DNA of 64,000 nucleotides from Monoglobus pectinilyticus (GCF_002874775.1 NZ_CP020991.1:186001-250000); one strand, 5' to 3'. Numbered from the stretch's first letter, positions 49,242 to 59,347 are shown. A program made the numbers and translations. Notes: generated from the sequence alone by a model not told the origin.

Positions 49242-50908
49242 CAGTTTATTTCTCCTTTCATCTTTTGAATAATATCAACAATTTTATCGCGTTTTAACTT
49301 CATGCTAACTCGGTTTACCACAAGTCTGGCGCTTAAATCACAAATTTTTTCCAAAACATCAAGACCATTTTCCTTTAAAGTTTTACCGCTTTCGACTATA
49401 TCTACAATGACATCTGAAAGTCCAACTAACGGACCTAACTCAACTGAGCCATTTAACTTTATAATATCAACGGTCTGCCCTTTAACTTTATGGAAATATT
49501 CTCTGGCAATTCTAGGATATTTGCTTGCAACACGCATAATGTTTTGTTTATCAATCCTGTCTTTCATTTCTTTAGGACCGGCTACTGCCATTTTGCATTT
49601 TCCAAAACCTAAGTCTAAAACTTCATACAGATTTTTATTGTTTTCTAAAAGCGTATCCTTACCTACAATACCTATATCCGCGGCACCGTATTCAACATAA
49701 GTCGGTACGTCGGAAGCTTTTACCAGTATAAATTTTAACTTATTTTCTTCATCAGTAAAAATTAATTTTCTTGTTTTTTCTTTAATTTGATTTACATCAA
49801 ATCCTATTTTTTCAAATATATCTACAGATAATTCCGCCAATCTGCCTTTAGCAAGAGCCACGGTAACGTATTCGCTGCTGCTTATTTCCTTGTCACTGTC
49901 ATTATTTTCATCATATATTGAAGCCATGACGCGCTCTACGCCTATAGCTATACCCGTAGCAGGAATGTCTCTTCCAAATTTCGCCAACAAATTATCATAT
50001 CTTCCTCCGCTGCAAATTGGAAATCCTACGCCATATGTAAATCCACGTATAATAATTCCGGTATAATAGTCTATATTTTGAACCATTCCCAAATCAATTG
50101 AAACATATTTGTCCAAATCTTTTTCAACTAGAATTGAATAAACATCCTTCAAGTTTTTTAACGCGTCTTTGGAACGTTGGTTTAAGTCATTATCACAAAG
50201 AGCCTTATCAACAATTTCAATTCCGCCAAACATTGTTGCTAGGTTCTGAAACATTGATTTCATATTGCTGTTAATATTTAAATTGTCAAGAACAGACTGA
50301 ACAGCAATAAAATCTTTGTCATTTATATGACTGCGTATTAAATCGCTTTCGCTGTCACTCAAGCCGGTTTGTTCAACCAAACCTTTAAAAAATTCAACCT
50401 GACCCAAATCAATTTGAAAATTTTTAATTCCGGATTTTAAAAATGTTTCTATTGCAATTTGAATTATTTCAGCATCAGCATTTACACTGTTGTCACCAAT
50501 TAGTTCAACTCCGACTTGTGTGAATTCACGCTGGCGTGCTTGACTGAAATTTTCCTCATTTCTGAAAGCGCTTCCACAGTAAGAAATACGAAGCGGCAAT
50601 TTACCGGCAGCCGGCTTAGTTGCCGCCATACGCGCTACAGAGGTAGTTAAATCGGGGCGAAGAGCAAGCATTCTTCCATCATTGTCAAAAAACTTAAACA
50701 TATGTTCCGCCTGAGTCGGGGTAGTAACATTATACACATCGAAATATTCAAAAGTCGGAATTTGAACCATTCGATAACCATAATCTTTAAAAACTGTACA
50801 AGCTGTATTTTCTATACGCAGTTTAAGTTCATACTCATCACATAATACATCGGCAAGTCCTACCGGAGTATGCGTAATCTTTCCAAAACTCAAAATTATC
50901 ACATCCAT
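49238..50908 (-). CDS. hisZG: Fused HisZ-HisG ATP phosphoribosyltransferase
   Basis: 556 residues in one unbroken frame. Residues 1 to about 330 are HisZ, the histidyl-tRNA-synthetase-like regulatory subunit ([61 protein letters not shown]). After a short acidic linker ([11 protein letters not shown]), residues 346-556 are a complete short-form HisG ([56 protein letters not shown]). These normally are separate proteins forming a hetero-octamer that starts histidine synthesis. The gene leads hisZG-hisA-hisIE. Fusion is seen directly; activity is inferred. Confidence 0.93.
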   Translation of the reverse strand: MDVIILSFGKITHTPVGLADVLCDEYELKLRIENTACTVFKDYGYRMVQIPTFEYFDVYNVTTPTQAEHMFKFFDNDGRMLALRPDLTTSVARMAATKPAAGKLPLRISYCGSAFRNEENFSQARQREFTQVGVELIGDNSVNADAEIIQIAIETFLKSGIKNFQIDLGQVEFFKGLVEQTGLSDSESDLIRSHINDKDFIAVQSVLDNLNINSNMKSMFQNLATMFGGIEIVDKALCDNDLNQRSKDALKNLKDVYSILVEKDLDKYVSIDLGMVQNIDYYTGIIIRGFTYGVGFPICSGGRYDNLLAKFGRDIPATGIAIGVERVMASIYDENNDSDKEISSSEYVTVALAKGRLAELSVDIFEKIGFDVNQIKEKTRKLIFTDEENKLKFILVKASDVPTYVEYGAADIGIVGKDTLLENNKNLYEVLDLGFGKCKMAVAGPKEMKDRIDKQNIMRVASKYPRIAREYFHKVKGQTVDIIKLNGSVELGPLVGLSDVIVDIVESGKTLKENGLDVLEKICDLSARLVVNRVSMKLKRDKIVDIIQKMKGEINC

Positions 50909-50938
50909 AAAGTTATATATTCAATTCATATAAAAGAC

Positions 50939-50968
50939 ATTATACCACTTTTACCAGCTATAAGTCAA
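50939..50968 (-). promoter_or_regulatory. Promoter of hisZG operon
   Basis: On the reverse strand TTGACT (50963-50968) and TATAAT (50939-50944) with an 18-base spacer, about 30 bases upstream of the ATG. No His T-box or leader structure is visible in the short space. Confidence 0.8.
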
Positions 50969-51007
50969 TATATTTTGTCTTAATTTGTTATATATTATAT
51001 AAATAAA

Positions 51008-51042
51008 AACCGGACGCACTTAATTATAAAGTACGTCCGGTT
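51008..51042 (-). terminator. Terminator after copA-copZ
   Basis: AACCGGACG (51008-51016) pairs perfectly with CGTCCGGTT (51034-51042); TTTTTATTTAT follows on the reverse strand. Confidence 0.88.
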
Positions 51043-51057
51043 AATTATACAGAAACA

Positions 51058-51264
51058 TTAAACTGCTTCAAATCCAATATCGTCTATTACATTTTTAAAA
51101 ATGCTTTCTTCTGTTTTGGCCTCATCATATTCAACTGTCGCCATTTCGTTTTCAAGGCTGACATCAACACTTTTTACGCCTTCTAAAGCTGAAAGAGCTT
51201 TTTGTATAGAAGCAACGCAATGGTTGCAGCTCATGCCTTTAATTTTAATCTCTGAAGTTTTCAT
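51058..51264 (-). CDS. copZ: CopZ-like copper chaperone
   Basis: 68 residues, a single heavy-metal-associated domain with KGMSCNHCVASIQKAL; the two Cys bind Cu(I). It carries copper to the P-type ATPase encoded 18 bases upstream on the same strand. Last gene of copAZ. Confidence 0.9.
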   Translation of the reverse strand: MKTSEIKIKGMSCNHCVASIQKALSALEGVKSVDVSLENEMATVEYDEAKTEESIFKNVIDDIGFEAV

Positions 51265-51282
51265 ATTAACACCTCTATATTT

Positions 51283-53463
51283 TTATTTTATCTTTATTCT
51301 TTTCAAAAGTAATGAATTAGTCACAACCGAAACACTGCTGAGAGCCATAGCTGCACCTGCAATTGCCGGGTTGAGAAATCCAAAGGCTGCGAACGGAATT
51401 CCTATTCCATTATATATAAAGGCCCAAAATAGATTTTGTCTTATCTTTTTCATAGTCATTTTAGAAAGATAAATTCCGTCACAAACTGCATTTGGGTCTC
51501 CTCTCAATAAAGTTATATCTGCAGCTTCAATAGCAACGTCTGTCCCATCGCCCATTGCTATACCTATATCAGCACTGACTAATGCAGGCGCATCATTAAT
51601 TCCATCGCCAACCATGGCCACAACATTGTCTTTTGACTTAAAAGACAATATTTTTTCTGATTTTTCATGAGGCAACACGTTAGCAAACACTTTTTTTATA
51701 CCTACCGACTTAGCAATTGCTGCAGCAGTCGCATCATTGTCACCTGTCAGCATACAAACATCAATATCCATTCTGCTCAATCTGTTAACTGCTTGAACAG
51801 ATGTTTCCTTAACTGTGTCAGAAAGGGCTACGGCTCCAATAAAATTCGTGTTTTCGGATACAAACATTACAGTCTTACCTTGCATTTCAAATTCGGACGC
51901 TTTTTTTAAATCTATATTGCTTATCTCAATATTAGCTGAATTCATTAGTTTTCTATTTCCGATTCTATATACATTTCCTTCCTTATCTTTTCCCTCTATA
52001 CCCATTCCTACTTTTGCTTCAGTTTCCTCAAGCTCCAGCAAACCATTAACATTTTTAACACAATGTGTATAAATAGCCTTACCAAGCGGATGCTCACTTC
52101 CAAATTCCAATCCGCCGATTATTTTCAAAAATGTTTCTTTATCTTCCTGATTAGATAATATTAAGTCGGTGACATCAGGCGTTCCTTTAGTTATAGTACC
52201 GGTCTTGTCAAATACAACTGTGTTTATTTTTGAGGATATTTCTAATATTTCACCGCTTTTTACAAGTATTCCGTGATTAGCACAGAGCCCCGTACCAACC
52301 ATAATTGCTGTTGGGGTTGCAAGTCCAAGAGAACATGGACATGCAATAACCAAAACTGATACTGCGTTTATCAAAGAAGTTTCAAAGTTTTTAGTAATAA
52401 AATACCAAGCAAAAAGAGTTATCAGAGCTATTATCATAATAGCCGGAACAAAAACAGCTGAAACCTTATCCGCTATCTTTTGTATTGGAGCTTTCTTGCC
52501 CTGGGCATTTCTAACATATGTGATTATATTTGATAACGTTGTTTCCTTACCAATTTTTTCAGCTTCTACTTGTATAACGCCCATTTTATTAATTGTAGCA
52601 CAAAATACATTGTCTCCAATTTTTTTGTCAACAGGAAGACTTTCGCCCGTAAGCATAGATTCATCTACTGTTGACCGTCCGCTTTTTATAACACCATCAA
52701 TTGGTATTTTTTCGCCCGGATTGATAACAACTACATCTCCGGCATTCAACATAGAGAGCGGTACTGTAGTTATAACTCCGTCACGAAGAAGATTTGCATT
52801 TTGCGGCTGTAGTTTTATCAGCGACTGTATAGCTTCGCTTGTTTTAACTCTTGCTCTTAATTCCAAATATTTTCCCAGCAATATTAAAGTAATAATAGTC
52901 ATGGACGATTCAAAATAAAGACCATCCATCTGTCCATGTACTATATTACCTGCTATCACATTATATAAACTGAAAAAATATGCAGACAGCGTTCCAATAG
53001 AAACAAGAACGTCCATATTAGGGCTTTTTGATTTTATAGCATAAAACGCTGGTTTATAAAATCTATAACCTATTATAAACTGCACCGGTGTAGCTAAGAT
53101 TAATTGAAAAATCGGGTCATGAAGAAACATTATATGAATTCCAAGCCACGAGGCAATCATTCCCAAAATCAGAGGGGTGGTTAATATTATAGAAAATATA
53201 AGATATATTTTTAGATTTCTAAACTCTCTTTGATTGGAATTTTCTTTTGATTCGTCGTAAACCTCAGCTCCGAAACCCATTTTTTTAATTTTATTTATTA
53301 TTTCATCATTTGTTATAAGTGTTTGGTCAAAACTTACAGTTGCCGTTTCAGTTGTTAAATTAACATTGATTTCTTCAATACCGTTCGTTTTTGCTAAAAC
53401 ACGTTCTATTCTTCCGCTGCATGCAGCACAGGTCATCCCGTCAATTTTTAGCTCAGACCTCAT
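51283..53463 (-). CDS. copA: Copper-exporting P1B-type ATPase
   Basis: 726 residues from ATG 53463 (GGAG 9 bases upstream). One N-terminal metal-binding domain ([16 protein letters not shown]), then eight likely TM segments. [17 protein letters not shown] carries the CPC transport motif, [14 protein letters not shown] the phosphorylated Asp, TGES the actuator motif, SEHPLGKAI the nucleotide site and [16 protein letters not shown] the hinge. This is the Cu(I)-exporter group. It is followed by copZ. Confidence 0.93.
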   Translation of the reverse strand: MRSELKIDGMTCAACSGRIERVLAKTNGIEEINVNLTTETATVSFDQTLITNDEIINKIKKMGFGAEVYDESKENSNQREFRNLKIYLIFSIILTTPLILGMIASWLGIHIMFLHDPIFQLILATPVQFIIGYRFYKPAFYAIKSKSPNMDVLVSIGTLSAYFFSLYNVIAGNIVHGQMDGLYFESSMTIITLILLGKYLELRARVKTSEAIQSLIKLQPQNANLLRDGVITTVPLSMLNAGDVVVINPGEKIPIDGVIKSGRSTVDESMLTGESLPVDKKIGDNVFCATINKMGVIQVEAEKIGKETTLSNIITYVRNAQGKKAPIQKIADKVSAVFVPAIMIIALITLFAWYFITKNFETSLINAVSVLVIACPCSLGLATPTAIMVGTGLCANHGILVKSGEILEISSKINTVVFDKTGTITKGTPDVTDLILSNQEDKETFLKIIGGLEFGSEHPLGKAIYTHCVKNVNGLLELEETEAKVGMGIEGKDKEGNVYRIGNRKLMNSANIEISNIDLKKASEFEMQGKTVMFVSENTNFIGAVALSDTVKETSVQAVNRLSRMDIDVCMLTGDNDATAAAIAKSVGIKKVFANVLPHEKSEKILSFKSKDNVVAMVGDGINDAPALVSADIGIAMGDGTDVAIEAADITLLRGDPNAVCDGIYLSKMTMKKIRQNLFWAFIYNGIGIPFAAFGFLNPAIAGAAMALSSVSVVTNSLLLKRIKIK

Positions 53464-53488
53464 AACAACAGCTCCTTTCAATAATTGG

Positions 53489-53520
53489 AACATTTGTAAA
53501 AAGTTAGCAATTCCTAACTT
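53489..53520. promoter_or_regulatory. Candidate copper-repressor sites upstream of copA
   Basis: AACATTTGTA (53489-53498) differs at one base from the CopY-type box TACAnnTGTA. Next to it is the inverted repeat AAGTTAG (53501-53507) / CTAACTT (53514-53520) with 6 bases between. Both lie 26-57 bases upstream of the copA start. No repressor gene is adjacent, so this is tentative. Confidence 0.4.
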
Positions 53521-53612
53521 GTAATAATCATAGCATATTTATTTTATAATGTCAATAAAAATAAGGATGAGAATTACTCATCCTTATTATATAAATCTAA
53601 TAGAATAATATA

Positions 53613-54035
53613 CTACGCTTCATTATTAAAACTTTGCAGATTTTTTATACAAGCATAAATTTCAGGGTATTTCTTCAAAAGATTTAGTGGTTTAAATTTT
53701 CTGTCAGTGAAACCATGAGTGGTATATCCTGTGGCTAATAATTCACCGTCATCTCTAATAACGTTATATTCAAAAACGCATTTTGCAACGCCCAATTTCT
53801 TTAAATTAACCTCAATCCAAACATCATCCTGATACTTAGCACCCTTAATAAACTTACAATAGCAGTCAAGCAAAGGAAGCAAAACGTCGTTTTCTTCAAC
53901 TTCTCTGTATGACATACCTGAAGTTTTAAAGAATTCAGTGCGGCCGACTTCAAACCAAGGAAAATATCTAGAGTGATGCACTACTCCCATACTGTCAACT
54001 TCACAGTATCGAACCGTAATTTTTGTTTTAAACAA
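53613..54035 (-). CDS. Acyl-CoA thioesterase, hot-dog fold (4HBT/YbgC type)
   Basis: 140 residues from a TTG start with GGAGAG upstream. ITVRYCEVDSMGVVHHSRYF then PWFEVGRTEFF is the 4HBT signature with the catalytic Asp, and YCKFIKGAKYQDDVWIEVNL follows the fold. Acts on a CoA thioester; substrate unknown. It is 12 bases downstream of pyk in the mtrB-pyk operon. Confidence 0.85.
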   Translation of the reverse strand: MFKTKITVRYCEVDSMGVVHHSRYFPWFEVGRTEFFKTSGMSYREVEENDVLLPLLDCYCKFIKGAKYQDDVWIEVNLKKLGVAKCVFEYNVIRDDGELLATGYTTHGFTDRKFKPLNLLKKYPEIYACIKNLQSFNNEA

Positions 54036-54047
54036 TTTTATCTCTCC

Positions 54048-55808
54048 TTATACTATCTTTGCTATACCGGAGTAAACTTGTCCTCTTATTCCGTCTATTG
54101 TAACCGTGGTACCGTTTTTCAGAATCTTTGTCGCATTTTTAACACCTACCAAAACAGGAATATCCAAAGTCATTCCAACAATGGCGGCATGTGACGTGCT
54201 TCCGGAAACTTCTGTTATAATCGCTGAGGCTTTTTTTAATATAGAAATTATAGAATTAGAAGTCTCAGGTATTACCAATATATCGCCGTCTTCAAAATAT
54301 TTTAAAGCCTCATTGTTATTGGAAGCAACACAAACTTTTCCGCTTATTGATTTATTTGAAAGACTTTGTCCTGACGCTAGTATATCCCCAACCAACAGAA
54401 CTTTTAAAATGTTTGTAGTTCCGCTTATACCTAACGGCGAACCTCCGGTGAGAACAACTACATCACCCTTTTTAACCAGTTTAGTTTCTCTTACTGCACA
54501 ATTCACAGCATGTTCAAAAAGCTCATCGCTTGTGCTCTTAACTTCTGTCATAATAGGAGTGACGCCCCATGACAAATTCAGCTGACGCCATATTTTTTTA
54601 TTTAAAGCACCTGCAATAATAGGGCATTTAGGACGATAAGCAGAAATCTGACGCGGAGTATATCCGGACTGAGTGACAGTTATGATTGCAGCTGCACCGA
54701 TATCATGTGCAGTCGTACATGACGAGTGGCTTATCGCATTTGAAACACTGGTTGTTTGATTTAAATGCAAATTTTCAAACCTCTTAACATAATCTATATT
54801 CTCTTCTGTTTTAATACAGATTCTTGCCATAGTTTGAAGAGCCAAAACCGGATATTCACCGACAGCCGTTTCGCCCGAAAGCATAACGGCGGAAGTTCCG
54901 TCATAAACCGCATTTGCCACATCAGAAATTTCAGCACGGGTTGGTCTCGGATTATGTGTTATACTTTCAAGCATCTGTGTCGCAGTTATAACCTTTTTAC
55001 CCTCTGTATAACATTGTTTTATCAGCTTTTTCTGAATGGCAGGGAGTTCGTCAAAGGATATTTCAACTCCCATATCTCCTCTTGCTACCATTATTCCTTC
55101 GCTGACTTTTAATATTGATTCAATGTTGTCAACACCCTGCCTGTTTTCTATCTTTGAAATGATTTGAATATTTTCTCCGCCGTTTTGTTCCAATATCCTT
55201 TTTATGTCAAGAACATCAAAAGCTGAACGGACAAATGATGCTGCTATAAAATCAAAATCCTGTTCAATTCCAAATTTAATATCTTCAACATCTTTTTTGC
55301 TCATATATTCCATTCCAAGCTCAATTCCCGGAACATTTATACTTTTATGATTGCTGACAGGACCGCCGTTTAAAACCTCACATACTACGTCAGAACCTTT
55401 GATGCCGGTAACCTTCATTTCAATTAATCCATCGTCAATCAAAATTTTGGCGCCTGCATATACATCTTTTGCCAAATCCTTATATGTGATTGATGAACGA
55501 GTGTTATCGCCAACTATATTTTTAGGAGTAAGAGTAAAGCTCTGTCCTTCAACGAGTTCAACTTTTCCATTTTCAAAATCTCCGGTTCTCACTTCAGGGC
55601 CTTTAGTGTCAAGTAAAAGGGCTATTGGAAGGCCGAGTTCATCACGCATTTTCTTCACTGCATTTATACGAACCAAATGTTCCTCATGAGTACCATGAGA
55701 AAAATTTATCCTGGCGCAATTCATCCCATTCAGCATAAGCTGCTTTAAAACTTCTGGCTCATCTGTGGCTGGACCAAGTGTACATATTATTTTAGTTTTT
55801 CTTCTCAT
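54048..55808 (-). CDS. pyk: Pyruvate kinase with C-terminal PEP-utilizing domain
   Basis: 586 residues. MRRKTKIICTLGPATDEPEV, RINFSHGTHEEH, the catalytic stretch IQIISKIENRQGVDNIESIL, MVARGDMGVEIS, and TAVMLSGETAVGEYP are clear. The last ~90 residues form the extra domain found in Bacillus-type enzymes, with GSTSHAAIVGMTLDIPVLVG (PEP-utilizers' His motif). It makes pyruvate and ATP. The ATG is 3 bases after mtrB, so they are co-translated. Confidence 0.96.
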   Translation of the reverse strand: MRRKTKIICTLGPATDEPEVLKQLMLNGMNCARINFSHGTHEEHLVRINAVKKMRDELGLPIALLLDTKGPEVRTGDFENGKVELVEGQSFTLTPKNIVGDNTRSSITYKDLAKDVYAGAKILIDDGLIEMKVTGIKGSDVVCEVLNGGPVSNHKSINVPGIELGMEYMSKKDVEDIKFGIEQDFDFIAASFVRSAFDVLDIKRILEQNGGENIQIISKIENRQGVDNIESILKVSEGIMVARGDMGVEISFDELPAIQKKLIKQCYTEGKKVITATQMLESITHNPRPTRAEISDVANAVYDGTSAVMLSGETAVGEYPVLALQTMARICIKTEENIDYVKRFENLHLNQTTSVSNAISHSSCTTAHDIGAAAIITVTQSGYTPRQISAYRPKCPIIAGALNKKIWRQLNLSWGVTPIMTEVKSTSDELFEHAVNCAVRETKLVKKGDVVVLTGGSPLGISGTTNILKVLLVGDILASGQSLSNKSISGKVCVASNNNEALKYFEDGDILVIPETSNSIISILKKASAIITEVSGSTSHAAIVGMTLDIPVLVGVKNATKILKNGTTVTIDGIRGQVYSGIAKIV

Positions 55809-55811
55809 TGA

Positions 55812-56042
55812 TTATTTCTCCTCACCTATGTTTATTACTCCCATTTTTGTATATAATTTTGATTTACCTCTAATTTTTATTGCAGAAGTATTCTCTGTAA
55901 ACTGAGCAATATAAACCTCACCTTTATCTAATTTTTCAGTATGGTGAAACCGTGTGTCTTTTCCTCTGGTTAAACCAATAATAGTTACTCCGTCTTCCTC
56001 TGCAACGATTGTGACATATTCACCAAAAGTGTTTACATCCAT
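55812..56042 (-). CDS. mtrB: TRAP: trp RNA-binding attenuation protein (MtrB)
   Basis: 76 residues with GGAGG before the ATG. It aligns by eye almost end to end with Bacillus MtrB: TIVAEEDGVTIIGLTRGKDT, RFHHTEKLDKGEVYIAQFTE, NTSAIKIRGKSKLYTKMG. TRAP forms an 11-subunit ring that, when loaded with tryptophan, binds rows of (G/U)AG triplets in RNA to stop trp transcription or translation. Key Lys, Thr and Ser positions of the ligand and RNA surface appear kept. There are no trp genes here; it heads an operon with pyruvate kinase, an unusual setting. Target RNAs are unknown. Confidence 0.88.
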   Translation of the reverse strand: MDVNTFGEYVTIVAEEDGVTIIGLTRGKDTRFHHTEKLDKGEVYIAQFTENTSAIKIRGKSKLYTKMGVINIGEEK

Positions 56043-56180
56043 ATATAAACCTCCAGATTTTATATTGCTATTAAAAACAACATATATATTTACTTAAGGC
56101 ATTATATACCAAAGCGATAAAAAAATCAAGCAAAATTAGTTTAAATATAAAATATTAAGCGCAAAATTAAAGAGATTTAA

Positions 56181-56885
56181 TTAATTAAAGTCAAGATATG
56201 TATCTGGAACATCGCCAACTATGACTGATTCTGCAATGGGTACTTCTGTAACTATGTCTTCAAGGTCTCCTCTTACAGGCAAAACAACACCCAGTGCTGT
56301 TGTAACTTTTACTTTTATTAAATGTTTTGTTTGATTAATTCCAGCGGAAATAAATTCATTACAAAACTCAACCTTTACATTCTCATTTGTTAAAACACGC
56401 AATGATACAGGTATTCCGTACCCGGAATAGAACTTACTCGAAAACATAGAAAGTATTGGAATTGATATATCGACGCTGTTTATTTTATCAATTCTATTCT
56501 GAACATTTACAGCAAGTTCAGATTTTAAAAGGTTTATCTCCCTGTAATTGGTTTCAAGACTTTTTACATTTCCGCTGCTGTCTTTTGTCATATTTATTAT
56601 TGAATCATAGTTAATATTTGATTCATTTATTAATTCGCTGACAGCTGAATTACATTCTTTTGTAACTTCACTGTTTAATACTGATAATGACAAATCTTTA
56701 ATTACTGGATCAATATGGTTTTCAATTGAATTAAATAAAAATACACATGAAACTATGACTAAAATTAGGATAATATAAAATTTAATTTTTGAAGATGATT
56801 TTCTATTATAGTATGTTCTGTGACGTTTACACCTTTTTCCTGATAATCCGAGCCTATACTTTAACTTTTTTTGCCAAATAAACAT
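56181..56885 (-). CDS. yunB: Sporulation protein YunB-like
   Basis: 234 residues from ATG 56885 (AGGTGA 5 bases upstream). A basic N-terminus precedes one TM segment (IKFYIILILVIVSCVFLFNS) at about 36-57. The extracytoplasmic part has YREINLLKSELAVNVQNRID, IPVSLRVLTNENVKVEFCNE and the closing TEVPIAESVIVGDVPDTYLD, the YunB pattern. YunB is a mother-cell sporulation protein in Bacillus, needed for proper spore formation. It lies 138 bases upstream of mtrB. Confidence 0.85.
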   Translation of the reverse strand: MFIWQKKLKYRLGLSGKRCKRHRTYYNRKSSSKIKFYIILILVIVSCVFLFNSIENHIDPVIKDLSLSVLNSEVTKECNSAVSELINESNINYDSIINMTKDSSGNVKSLETNYREINLLKSELAVNVQNRIDKINSVDISIPILSMFSSKFYSGYGIPVSLRVLTNENVKVEFCNEFISAGINQTKHLIKVKVTTALGVVLPVRGDLEDIVTEVPIAESVIVGDVPDTYLDFN

Positions 56886-56966
56886 AAGAATCACCTATTG
56901 TATGTTACGCTATACTCTAATTTTTGTTACAATTATAAATTTATTTATAAATAAGGTAAATTTAAC

Positions 56967-56995
56967 GTGACAATGATGGTTTAGTATAGTATAAT
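56967..56995 (+). promoter_or_regulatory. Promoter of GH13 gene
   Basis: GTGACA (56967-56972), 17 bases, TATAAT (56990-56995), about 50 bases before the GH13 start. Confidence 0.72.
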
Positions 56996-57045
56996 AAACA
57001 AAAGATTAAATTTGTATATTATTTTGATGAAAGTGAGGAATAGTT

Positions 57046-58356
57046 ATGTGGTATGACGAAAGTGTATTTTATCAAATCTATCCTTTGGGATTTTGTGACG
57101 CTCCAACAGAAAACGATGGAATATATAAAAATAGAATAAAAAAAGTTGTGGATTGGATACCGCACATAAAAAAGGTTGGATGTAATGCGGTTTATTTTTC
57201 GCCTATTTTTGATTCTGATAATCATGGTTATGACACAAGAGATTATAAAAATATTGACTGCAGACTTGGTAATAACAAAGACTTTAAGATGGTAGCTCAG
57301 AATTTGCATGAAAACGGCATAAAAGTGGTTTTAGACGGTGTTTTTAACCACGTAGGACGCGGCTTTTGGGCTTTTAAAGACGTTATAGAGAAAAAGTGGG
57401 ATTCACAATATAAAGATTGGTTTTATATAAATTTTGACGGTAACAGTAATTATAATGACGGATTTTGGTATGAAGGCTGGGAAGGACATTATGAGCTGGT
57501 TAAATTAAATTTGAGAAACCAAGAAGTTGTAAATTATATACTGGAATGCGTAGATTTTTGGGTAAATGAATTCGATATAGACGGACTTAGACTTGATGTA
57601 GCTTATTGTTTGGATCAAGATTTTTTAAAAACTTTAAGATATCATTGTAATCAAATTAAAGAAGATTTTGTTTTAATCGGAGAATTACTGCATGGGGATT
57701 ACAATCTATTCGTTTCAGATGACAAACTTCACAGCTGCACAAATTATGAATGCTACAAGGGACTATATTCGAGCTTTAATTCTGAGAATATGTTCGAAAT
57801 AATCCATTCGCTAATTAGACAGTTTGGACCCGAAAATTGGTCGCTTTATAAAGATAAACATCTTTTAAATTTTGTTGATAATCATGATGTTACTAGAATT
57901 GCTGATTTGCTTAATGTTTCAGAACATTTACCCCTTATATATGGGTTATTATTTAGTATGCCCGGAGTTCCATGTATTTACTACGGAAGTGAATGGGGCG
58001 CAAAAGGAAAGAAAGAAAATGGAGACAATGCACTGCGTCAAAGCTTTGAAGCTCCTATTGAAAATGAACTTACAGAGTTAATTTCAAAATTATCAAAGGC
58101 ACATATGGAATCAAAAGCGCTCTGTTATGGAAGTTTTGAATCTGTTCTGCTAACAAATAAACAAGCAATTTTTCAGAGAAAATTTGAAGATGAACGTGTG
58201 CTTGTCGCAATAAATATTGATGATTCATCTTTCACCGCACACTTTGACGCTCAATGTGGAATGGCTGTCGATTTAATTACTGACGAAGTACACGACTTCG
58301 GCGGCGGAAGCAAGCTTCCTCCATACAGCGTGCAGTATTGGAAAATGGAAAGATAA
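57046..58356 (+). CDS. GH13 alpha-amylase-family enzyme (neopullulanase/cyclomaltodextrinase-like)
   Basis: 436 residues, no signal peptide, so cytoplasmic. The four GH13 regions are seen: VVLDGVFNHVG (I), DGLRLDVAYCL (II, nucleophile Asp), LIGELLHGDY (III, acid Glu) and FVDNHDVTRI (IV, Asp). The start MWYDESVFYQIYPLGFCDAP is typical of small intracellular maltodextrin-processing enzymes lacking the usual N-terminal domain. It likely trims imported oligosaccharides. It stands alone with its own promoter. Confidence 0.88.
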   Translation: MWYDESVFYQIYPLGFCDAPTENDGIYKNRIKKVVDWIPHIKKVGCNAVYFSPIFDSDNHGYDTRDYKNIDCRLGNNKDFKMVAQNLHENGIKVVLDGVFNHVGRGFWAFKDVIEKKWDSQYKDWFYINFDGNSNYNDGFWYEGWEGHYELVKLNLRNQEVVNYILECVDFWVNEFDIDGLRLDVAYCLDQDFLKTLRYHCNQIKEDFVLIGELLHGDYNLFVSDDKLHSCTNYECYKGLYSSFNSENMFEIIHSLIRQFGPENWSLYKDKHLLNFVDNHDVTRIADLLNVSEHLPLIYGLLFSMPGVPCIYYGSEWGAKGKKENGDNALRQSFEAPIENELTELISKLSKAHMESKALCYGSFESVLLTNKQAIFQRKFEDERVLVAINIDDSSFTAHFDAQCGMAVDLITDEVHDFGGGSKLPPYSVQYWKMER

Positions 58357-58573
58357 TTTATATTTTTATAAATTTTAAATATTATATGTTTTAAAAATTC
58401 ATATGTATAAATTTCAATAAAAACTTACATCAGATAAATTATATGCACTCCAAAATGAACTATATTGATTACTAACAATGACAGAATATTATTAAAAGGA
58501 GAAATTTATAACTATTATAATATTATAGCATATATTTTTGATTACAAGATTAAAATTGATAATTAAATATGCC

Positions 58574-58610
58574 AAACAGGCTTCTTGTAACTTTTTTAAG
58601 AAGCCTGTTT
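58574..58610. terminator. Terminator downstream of XRE-like gene
   Basis: AAACAGGCTTCTT (58574-58586) pairs perfectly with AAGAAGCCTGTTT (58598-58610). It lies between the GH13 gene and the reverse-strand HTH gene. The stretch 58357-58573 shows nothing else. Confidence 0.82.
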
Positions 58611-58633
58611 CTACTTGTTTAAAAACATATATT

Positions 58634-58885
58634 CTATTTCCCCACTGAATCTTCAGGTATGTATCCAGCTTTAATAATTTTTTCTACAAATAAATTTAAG
58701 TCTATGCCGCCATTTATAATTATATTAATTAAACTCTTAAATGACGGTAGTCTTTTCCCATTTTCTAAATCTATGTATTGACGTGGGGAGAGACAGCATT
58801 TTTCTGCCATTTTTTCTTGATTTAATTTCAGTTCCATTCTTCTAAAGTATAATGTCTTTCCAAAGCATAATTTTAATATATTCAT
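58634..58885 (-). CDS. Small XRE-like HTH protein (paralog A)
   Basis: 83 residues from ATG 58885 (AGGAG 7 bases upstream; the neighbouring ATG 58888 is nearly as good). An HTH of XRE type (LNQEKMAEKCCLSPRQYIDL then ENGKRLPSFKSLINII) fills the protein, with a short N-terminal lead-in. It resembles the next gene upstream (59087-59338) in layout and length. Regulatory targets unknown. Confidence 0.75.
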   Translation of the reverse strand: MNILKLCFGKTLYFRRMELKLNQEKMAEKCCLSPRQYIDLENGKRLPSFKSLINIIINGGIDLNLFVEKIIKAGYIPEDSVGK

Positions 58886-59030
58886 CATTTCACTCCTAAT
58901 ATACAAAATGTGTAAATTTTATCAATTTTTATTCCAAGCTATATGTTTAATTGCCGCATATGAATTTTACTTGCTAATACTTTTTGCAAAATATGAGTAA
59001 TAATTGCATAATAAATTTTATAATTAAATA

Positions 59031-59056
59031 AAAAAAACGCGGCTTTAAATGCCGCG
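59031..59056 (-). terminator. Terminator after paralog B
   Basis: CGCGGC (59038-59043) pairs with GCCGCG (59051-59056); TTTTTTTTATT follows on the reverse strand. It separates the two HTH genes into independent transcripts. Confidence 0.85.
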
Positions 59057-59086
59057 CCTGTCGGTGCAAATATAGTTGTTATCGGT

Positions 59087-59338
59087 TCAGGTATAATCTC
59101 CAGCGTTTTTTAATTTTTTTATAAACTCACCGGGGTCTATATCACAAATAATTAATATGTTTATAAAAGTTGGGGTTGACGGTATACTTACAGCGTTTTC
59201 TAAATTTACATATGATCTGCATGTAATATGGCACTTATGAGCCATAGCCTCCTGAGTAAGTTTATATTCCTTTCTTTTAGATAGTAAGATTTCGCTCAAT
59301 ACAGTTTTTATAATCTGTTGATTGTTTTTATTTATCAC
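59087..59338 (-). CDS. Small XRE-like HTH protein (paralog B)
   Basis: 83 residues from a GTG at 59338 with GGGAGG 8 bases upstream; the longer frame would overlap that site. HTH: LTQEAMAHKCHITCRSYVNL then ENAVSIPSTPTFINIL. It has the same length and same order of motifs as paralog A, including the C-terminal 'DPGEFIKKLKNAGDYT' versus 'DLNLFVEKIIKAGYIP', which supports duplication. Targets unknown; the site is next to spore-hydrolase genes, but a link is speculative. Confidence 0.72.
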   Translation of the reverse strand: MINKNNQQIIKTVLSEILLSKRKEYKLTQEAMAHKCHITCRSYVNLENAVSIPSTPTFINILIICDIDPGEFIKKLKNAGDYT

Positions 59339-59347
59339 AAAAAACAC

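Noticed and set aside
50909-51057. T-box or other leader riboswitch before hisZG
   Set aside because: The promoter lies about 30 bases from the start codon, leaving no room for a T-box.
55351-55689. Forward frames inside pyk, dxs and copA
   Set aside because: All are shadows of clearly recognised enzymes on the other strand.
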